The notes under the pieces were generated by a model. It did not search any database. It saw only the letters and a list, made by a program, of their open reading frames with translations, and was not told where the DNA came from. The position numbers and the translations under genes were made by a program. From Candidatus Zixiibacteriota bacterium (lineage in GTDB: Bacteria > Zixibacteria > MSB-5A5 > GN15 > FEB-12): 7,200 nucleotides of DNA. This document shows, one piece after another, positions 1 to 4,133 of the stretch. The stretch covers positions 1,838 to 9,037 of the forward strand of contig JAOZPL010000065.1 of NCBI GenBank assembly GCA_029932795.1, given 5' to 3'. Each line of letters opens with the position of its first letter. The stretch's first letter is position 1.

Positions 1-389
1 TCAAACGCTTCTTTGTATCGACCGGTGACACCGTCGAATACTGGAGAGGCCATCCTCGAGACTACCACACATACTTGCCACCTCCCGAAACCGATCCCAT
101 AAGAGACACCCTCACCCAGGAGCAGTTGGAAACTGAGTACGAGGTTGTGCTTGATCTGCGGGACTCGGCCCATCTGAAAATCGCCGAGGAAATACTTGGA
201 CCACTGCCCGATTCTGCTAAGTACAAGAGCCGTGATGGTTATTATCTACTTAGGATCCCGCTGGGAAAAGTGCTCAGACTGGCTGACGAAGGGATTGAAC
301 TCGACCAAGTCAGAAGCTCCGAACCCATACCTTCCACAGATAGTCTGCCTGAGAAACCACCGGAAGCAGACTCAACAAGAGAGCAGTAA
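1..389 (+). CDS. C-terminal fragment of an unrecognised protein (5' truncated by window edge)
   Basis: The frame is open from base 3 to a TAA at 387-389, giving 128 visible residues. A TTG at 75 could be taken as a start, but the frame runs open to the edge with protein-like sequence before it (residues such as STGDTVEYWRGHPRDYHTY), so the gene most likely begins outside the window. The middle is a mixed alpha/beta stretch (EYEVVLDLRDSAHLKIAEEI, then YYLLRIPLGKVLRLADEG). The last 25 or so residues are rich in Pro, Glu and Ser and look disordered. I see no signal peptide, membrane segment or catalytic motif in the part present, and I cannot assign a family. It converges on the minus-strand lipoprotein gene, with 87 bases between the two stop codons. 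Confidence 0.6.
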   Translation, partial: KRFFVSTGDTVEYWRGHPRDYHTYLPPPETDPIRDTLTQEQLETEYEVVLDLRDSAHLKIAEEILGPLPDSAKYKSRDGYYLLRIPLGKVLRLADEGIELDQVRSSEPIPSTDSLPEKPPEADSTREQ

Positions 390-476
390 ATCGAGAACCG
401 AACAGCAACAGAACTCCAGTCACAGAGCGTCACCCGGCTTGGGATCTGCTCGCATTGAAACCGGTACTACGTCAGG
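390..476. other. Short convergent intergenic region, no clear signal
   Basis: This stretch lies between the stop of the left-edge plus-strand gene and the stop of the minus-strand lipoprotein gene. A bidirectional terminator would be expected here, but I find no strong GC-rich hairpin followed by a T run on either strand. Nothing else is recognisable. Confidence 0.4.
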
Positions 477-947
477 TCAGGGGGTGTCTTGAACCGTTCT
501 GAAACTGTATATCTTCCAGTTCCCGTTTGTCTTTCGCAAACCAAACCTGGTGCGATAGCCTTTGGAAGCTGCCTTATCGACAAAAGTCACCTCCACGGTG
601 GCCGTCTCACCCATGATCTCAGCCCGATTTACAATCCGCTGGAGTGAGAACCAGCGCTGCTTGGTCTGACCGTCATTGGTCAGGTCTTCAAGTATCTGTT
701 GCGGATTGGTGAAGACTCGCGGTTCGCTTCCCTGAAAAGCGTAATCCTGCTCGACATTTTTCATCAGGGCCGCGAGGTCCAGAAGGTGGGCCAGCGAGGC
801 CTGATCGTTCTTCTCCATGGCCCCAAAAAACGCAATCACCACCTGCTTGGGATCCTGAAGGTTTTGCCCAGAACAGGCAAGTCCGAAGAGAATCGTTAAT
901 GCTGGCATCAATACCGCCAGCCTCAGATAAAGTAGTCGTCCTGACAT
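477..947 (-). CDS. Small outer-membrane or periplasmic lipoprotein, NTF2-like (DUF4878-like)
   Basis: The product has 156 residues. The N-terminus is a lipoprotein signal: a short basic start, a hydrophobic run, then a lipobox ending LFGLAC with the lipidated Cys at residue 25. The mature part has features of small NTF2-fold lipoproteins: an early helix with the pattern PKQVVIAFFGAMEKND (residues 33-48), an LLD segment, and C-terminal strands carrying a late NGNWKIYSF motif (residues 141-149). This resembles DUF4878-type proteins, although the family call is by eye. The ATG at 947 lies only 3 bases after the TGA of the upstream barrel gene. Its Shine-Dalgarno sequence (GGGGGA, minus strand) lies inside the last codons of that gene, so translation is probably coupled. 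No enzymatic residues are evident, and a role with the barrel protein is inferred from this coupling only. Confidence 0.75.
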   Translation of the reverse strand: MSGRLLYLRLAVLMPALTILFGLACSGQNLQDPKQVVIAFFGAMEKNDQASLAHLLDLAALMKNVEQDYAFQGSEPRVFTNPQQILEDLTNDGQTKQRWFSLQRIVNRAEIMGETATVEVTFVDKAASKGYRTRFGLRKTNGNWKIYSFRTVQDTP

Positions 948-950
948 TTC

Positions 951-1907
951 TCAAATTTCCCCCGTTAAGGTTATACGATGACTCTCTCCCAACTCCGCCC
1001 CGGGCGAGTACGCATAAGACAGTTGCATCAGTTTCCAGTCAATTCCAAATCCGACGGAGAGGCCGGCCCAACTGTCATCGGAACCGGTAGCACGATAATT
1101 GGCGCCGAAACTACTCCAGCCCAGACGAAGGTACAGCGGCTTGAGTTCGTAGTACTCACCACCTATCGCGATCTCTATGTCATTGTCTGTCGGTATGATA
1201 AGGTCACCCGCCAACACAACCGGCAAGCCCTTTGGCCTGGCTGCGCCGCCCAGACGGAGTGTTATCGGAAGGCCGTCTTTGTCGACATCGGTGAAATTCG
1301 ACAACTGTACACCAAGGTTCTGCAGCATTGCCCCAGCCGAGTACCGCCCGCGATTGCTCTGATACTTGATGCCGAGGTCAAGAGCGACACCATGAGCCGA
1401 GTAAACGTGGACTTTCTCATAGATCAGTTTGGCTGTTGCCCCAACGAAGAGGTTCTCCCTGTGGCGCATAGCGAATGTTGCGGCCACGGCCACATCCCCA
1501 CCGCCGAACTCCCCGAGGATATTACAAAGATTATCAGTCTCAGTAAAATCTCCATAGTTCAGGTAATATATCTGGCCGGCAACAAAGTATTTCTCCCGGA
1601 ACATATGTATATAACCAACCAATCCGGACTGGAGGTCCACGAAGTAATTGTGGTAGCCTAGAATTATCCCATGCCGCTCCAGCGAGACGATTCCGGCCGG
1701 ATTGTAGTAAAGCGCGTTCTCATCATCTGCCAGGCCCGTGAAGGCTCCTCCCATTGCCACCGGTCTGGCTCCCACGTTGATCTTAAGGAATGAGAATGCC
1801 GACGTGCCAGCATCCGAGTTTATCCCCCCGGCCTGCACTTGAGGATAGGATAGTGCCAGTAACACCAGGAACACGACGCAAATGTTGAATCTAATTATTC
1901 TTCTCAT
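951..1907 (-). CDS. PorV/PorQ-family outer-membrane beta-barrel protein
   Basis: The product has 318 residues. It starts with a Sec signal peptide (MRRIIRF basic region, hydrophobic core, likely cleavage after VQA near residue 26). The segment that follows is the family hallmark: SAFSFLKINVGARPVAMGGA at about residues 36-55, then ADDENALYYNPAGI (60-73). This pattern is shared by PorV/PorQ and UPF0164 proteins, which adopt a FadL-like barrel in the outer membrane. The rest alternates glycine-rich and aromatic strands, ending in LSYAYSPGAELGESHRITL, typical of a closing barrel strand. PorV is a partner of the type IX secretion system in Bacteroidota. In other phyla the relatives have no firm role, so I do not assign secretion. 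The ATG at 1907 has an AGGA ribosome site 6 bases upstream. It lies 65 bases downstream of the lptE-like gene and 3 bases before the lipoprotein gene, so these form one operon. Confidence 0.85.
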   Translation of the reverse strand: MRRIIRFNICVVFLVLLALSYPQVQAGGINSDAGTSAFSFLKINVGARPVAMGGAFTGLADDENALYYNPAGIVSLERHGIILGYHNYFVDLQSGLVGYIHMFREKYFVAGQIYYLNYGDFTETDNLCNILGEFGGGDVAVAATFAMRHRENLFVGATAKLIYEKVHVYSAHGVALDLGIKYQSNRGRYSAGAMLQNLGVQLSNFTDVDKDGLPITLRLGGAARPKGLPVVLAGDLIIPTDNDIEIAIGGEYYELKPLYLRLGWSSFGANYRATGSDDSWAGLSVGFGIDWKLMQLSYAYSPGAELGESHRITLTGEI

Positions 1908-1926
1908 ACATAATCCTAATTACCAG

Positions 1927-1952
1927 AGGCGAGCACCGTTCATGGATCGCCT
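1927..1952 (-). other. Possible small hairpin between the lptE-like and porV-like genes
   Basis: AGGCGA (1927-1932) and TCGCCT (1947-1952) can pair as a 6-bp stem with a 14-base loop. There is no T run, so it is not a classical terminator. It lies between the lptE-like stop and the porV-like ribosome site and could be an RNA-processing or attenuation element, or chance. Confidence 0.2.
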
Positions 1953-1972
1953 GGGGTCCTCTGTCAGGTCAC

Positions 1973-2467
1973 TCACCATGACTTGGTCGTCTTGTTAATA
2001 ATCATCTCCACCAGCCTTGCGCCGGCTCTTGTCTGACCGTCCTCCTCGGCTTCAGTACTGGCGTCGTAAATGCCTTCCTGACGAGTCTTCTCCTTCCAGA
2101 AATTAGTATCGTCACGATTGTTCCTGAGGGTTATAGAGAAGTCCATCCTCACCTTGTACGTCTGTACCTGGTCATTCTGGTCAAATGTTTCCGGCACCCG
2201 ATCATAAGCTGTCAGAGTGGCAATCAGCACGGCGTCTGCCTGCGTGGCAGAGACAACCTTCAGATTACCATCAGCAATCAAGGCGTCGATAATAATCTCA
2301 GTTAGTCGATCTGCCAGTCCAAATTCGGAAGTCTCGTTTTCCAGCGGCTCAACCGCAATTGTCTGTATTTCTGACTTGCCCTTCGGGTTGAGCGTATATA
2401 TTCCGCAGCCTGACAGGATCAGAGTACAGCAGATCAGTATTACCTCGAGGCAGTAAGATGTGCGCAT
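1973..2467 (-). CDS. lptE: LptE-like lipopolysaccharide-assembly lipoprotein
   Basis: From the ATG at 2467 the product has 164 residues. A hydrophobic run leads to a lipobox LILSGC with the lipidated Cys at residue 21, followed by GIYTL. The start of the mature protein (GIYTLNPKG, then IQTIAVEPLENET) and the segment LADRLTEIIIDALIADGNLKVV are characteristic of LptE. LptE plugs the LptD barrel and helps deliver lipopolysaccharide to the outer leaflet. Later parts fit the same fold: ADAVLIATLTAYDR, YKVRMDFSITLRN, and a C-terminal helix ending VEMIINKTTKSW. The start is uncertain. A TTG at 2521 would overlap the end of hutI by 11 bases and give 182 residues with an unusually long 38-residue signal. 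A strong GGAGGGA ribosome site at 2507-2501 points instead to an ATA at 2494 in the same frame. The ATG at 2467 gives the most normal signal peptide but has no good ribosome site. It lies directly after hutI in the same direction. Confidence 0.8.
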   Translation of the reverse strand: MRTSYCLEVILICCTLILSGCGIYTLNPKGKSEIQTIAVEPLENETSEFGLADRLTEIIIDALIADGNLKVVSATQADAVLIATLTAYDRVPETFDQNDQVQTYKVRMDFSITLRNNRDDTNFWKEKTRQEGIYDASTEAEEDGQTRAGARLVEMIINKTTKSW

Positions 2468-2500
2468 GACTGTAGTTAAACAACTCAGTGTTATGGACGT

Positions 2501-2507
2501 TCCCTCC
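2501..2507 (-). promoter_or_regulatory. Strong Shine-Dalgarno site for the lptE-like gene, start codon ambiguous
   Basis: The minus strand reads GGAGGGA, four bases after the hutI TAA stop. The in-frame codon at optimal distance (6 bases after GGAGGGA) is ATA at 2494-2492. An in-frame CTG at 2488-2486 is 12 bases away, and the first ATG (2467) is 33 bases away. The site argues that translation begins upstream of that ATG, perhaps at a rare start codon. Confidence 0.5.
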
Positions 2508-2510
2508 GGC

Positions 2511-3779
2511 TTACTTGTCAATTACTAACTTCCCCTTCTTGACCACCTTGCTGACCAGATTTACGCCGTAATGGTATGGTAGCTCCCGGTAGTCAAACAT
2601 ATCCCAGAGAACTATATCCGCCTGCATGCCAACTTCAAGCCGGCCGATCATCTTCGAGCGTTCAACAGTCACAGCGGCATTAACAGTTACGGCGCTGATC
2701 CCCTCGGCAGCCGTCAGTTTCATTTGCAAGGACGCCAGCGAGAGGATCATGGGAAGCGATTCGGTACAGCTTGAGCCCGGATTACAGTCAGTTGACAGAG
2801 CCACGATAACACCCTGCTCGATCATCTTCCGAGCCGGGGCGTACTTAGTGCCTGCCAGCGAAAAGGTCGTCCCGGGCAGAAGAACCGCTGCCGTTCCAGA
2901 TTCTGCCATCGCCTTGATTCCGGCGTCGGAGACATAAACGAGATGGTCCGCTGTCGCAGCTTTCATCGAGGCCGCCAACTCAGCGCCACCGGTCGACTCA
3001 AGCTCATCGGCGTGGAAACGCAGCCCCAAGCCGGCGTCTTTAGCTGCCTGCTGGATTCGGCGCGACTCCTCGATATCAAATACACCCTTCTCACAGAAAA
3101 CATCAGAGTACTCGGCCAGATTCTCCCGCGCTACCGCAGGGATCATCTCATTGATGAGCAGATCGATGTATTCTTTCCGTTTGTCCCGATACTCATCCGG
3201 TACCTCATGGGCACCGAGGAAGGTCGGGACAAGGTCAATAGCGTGCCCTTCGTTCAGAGTCCGAATAACTTCAAGAGTCCTGATCTCCGATTCAGTTGAC
3301 AGACCATAACCGGACTTGGCTTCAATAGTCGTCACACCGTGCGCCAGAAGACGGTTCAACCGTTTTTTTGACCTCTCCAGAAGAATCTCGGCTGGTGTGG
3401 CGCGAAGGTCCCGCACCGATGAACGTATCCCCCCGCCGGCCTGCGCTATTTCCATATATGATTTCCCCTGAATCCGCATCTCAAACTCTTTCTCGCGCGT
3501 GCTGGCAAAAACCGGATGCGTATGAGGGTCAATCAGGCCGGGCGTAACGACAGCTCCGGCGGCATCGATCACTTTGCAGCCCTCAGCCAGAGTAGCATGG
3601 CCCTGGACATCGTCGGACTTCCCGACTGCAATAATCTCTTCACCTGCCACAGCCACACCGCCGCCCTCGATCAGGCCGAGATCATTCATCTGCTTGCCGA
3701 GGCGCGGCACCGGCCCGGCCATGGTGACCAACTGGCCGATGTTCTTAATCAGTAATGTCGCTTTTTTCTCAGCAGGCAT
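2511..3779 (-). CDS. hutI: Imidazolonepropionase
   Basis: The product has 422 residues, close to the usual 405-420. HutI hydrolyses 4-imidazolone-5-propanoate to N-formimidoyl-L-glutamate, the third step of histidine degradation, in the cytoplasm. It belongs to the metal-dependent amidohydrolase superfamily. Visible motifs in order are TPGLIDPHTHPVF with metal ligands His86 and His88, GGGIRSSV (116-123), HGVTTIEAKSGYGL (147-160), GAHEVP (His191), LRFHADE (His256, Glu259), DHL (His279) and STDCNPGS with metal ligand Asp331. The C-terminal small beta domain (GRLEVGMQADIVLW) is also present, so the gene looks intact and catalytically complete. The ATG at 3779 has no Shine-Dalgarno site, but a TATATT box lies 6 bases upstream, which suggests a leaderless transcript. 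No other hut gene (hutH, hutU or formiminoglutamate hydrolase) is in the window. Downstream it abuts the lptE-like gene. Confidence 0.95.
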   Translation of the reverse strand: MPAEKKATLLIKNIGQLVTMAGPVPRLGKQMNDLGLIEGGGVAVAGEEIIAVGKSDDVQGHATLAEGCKVIDAAGAVVTPGLIDPHTHPVFASTREKEFEMRIQGKSYMEIAQAGGGIRSSVRDLRATPAEILLERSKKRLNRLLAHGVTTIEAKSGYGLSTESEIRTLEVIRTLNEGHAIDLVPTFLGAHEVPDEYRDKRKEYIDLLINEMIPAVARENLAEYSDVFCEKGVFDIEESRRIQQAAKDAGLGLRFHADELESTGGAELAASMKAATADHLVYVSDAGIKAMAESGTAAVLLPGTTFSLAGTKYAPARKMIEQGVIVALSTDCNPGSSCTESLPMILSLASLQMKLTAAEGISAVTVNAAVTVERSKMIGRLEVGMQADIVLWDMFDYRELPYHYGVNLVSKVVKKGKLVIDK

Positions 3780-3785
3780 GGAGAG

Positions 3786-3813
3786 AATATACAGGCTTCA
3801 TCGACAGGAGCAA
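3786..3813 (-). promoter_or_regulatory. Possible sigma-70-type promoter for hutI, leaderless
   Basis: On the minus strand TTGCTC (3813-3808) and TATATT (3791-3786) are spaced by 16 bases. The -10 box ends 6 bases before the hutI ATG, so transcription would start at or next to the start codon. This agrees with the lack of a ribosome site before hutI. The -35 box is imperfect. Confidence 0.35.
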
Positions 3814-3855
3814 TCTGTTTCTTGGGGAGAAGTAAAGACTTGCAGGGTAGAAGTC

Positions 3856-3865
3856 GAAGCGCTTC
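3856..3865. promoter_or_regulatory. 10-bp perfect palindrome upstream of hutI
   Basis: GAAGCGCTTC is a perfect palindrome 77-86 bases upstream of the hutI start and about 43 bases upstream of the proposed -35 box. It could be a regulator-binding site or chance. No known operator is matched. Confidence 0.2.
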
Positions 3866-3881
3866 TGTTGTTAATCTAATT

Positions 3882-3960
3882 GGCAGACGTTTTCTGACCA
3901 CCATAGCCCAAACCTGTGCGGACGGCTCCATGAATTCAAGGTGCAGACGGGACATCTGCC
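3882..3960. repeat. Cluster of short GCRGACG-type repeats in the hdr-hutI intergenic region
   Basis: The plus strand carries GGCAGACG at 3882-3889, GTGCGGACGG at 3916-3925 and GTGCAGACGG at 3941-3950 (9 of 10 bases identical to the previous copy). The last copy also forms a small inverted repeat: GCAGA at 3943-3947 with TCTGC at 3955-3959. Frames through this stretch do not look like a real protein. This could be a member of a dispersed intergenic repeat family or a degraded mobile remnant. It could also hold the end of the hdr transcript. Confidence 0.35.
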
Positions 3961-3977
3961 GCCAACAAGTACCGCCG

Positions 3978-4133
3978 CTACTTCTTCTCAGTCGGTTTGA
4001 CGTCGGGCAGGCGTCGCACGCTGTTTGAACGGCACTTAGGACAGGTTCTTTCAGTGACGTTGTCAGGGTCGTACGTGCCGGTATACTCGTGCCCACAGTG
4101 CAGGCATTTGAATCTGGTCTCTCTGGGTGCCAT
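3978..4133 (-). CDS. Small zinc-ribbon protein coupled to hdrA
   Basis: The product has 51 residues, beginning MAPRETRFKCLHCGHEY and ending in a Lys-rich tail at a TAG (3980-3978). Two CxxC knuckles, Cys10/Cys13 and Cys31/Cys34, form a zinc-ribbon or rubredoxin-like metal site. The end CPKCRSNSVRRLP resembles FmdB-type zinc ribbons. The ATG at 4133 overlaps the hdrA TGA by one base (TGATG), and a strong GGAGGTGA ribosome site lies 7 bases upstream within the last hdrA codons. Together with the clean cysteine pattern this makes it a convincing gene despite its length. Its role is unknown. As the last gene of the Hdr unit it may help assemble or regulate the complex, or bind metal. An electron-transfer role as a rubredoxin is less likely, because the typical rubredoxin loop sequences are absent. 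Confidence 0.85.
   Translation of the reverse strand: MAPRETRFKCLHCGHEYTGTYDPDNVTERTCPKCRSNSVRRLPDVKPTEKK

Noticed and set aside
390..476. A terminator between the convergent genes
   Set aside because: No strong stem followed by a T run could be found by eye on either strand.
978..1661. A 227-codon plus-strand ORF opposite the porV-like gene
   Set aside because: It is antisense to a convincing signal peptide and barrel protein and shows no domain of its own.
3749..4096. A 115-codon minus-strand ORF across the hdr-hutI gap
   Set aside because: It overlaps the zinc-ribbon gene and the hutI start in another frame. The zinc ribbon has the better ribosome site and motif, and the intergenic part looks repeat-like rather than coding.
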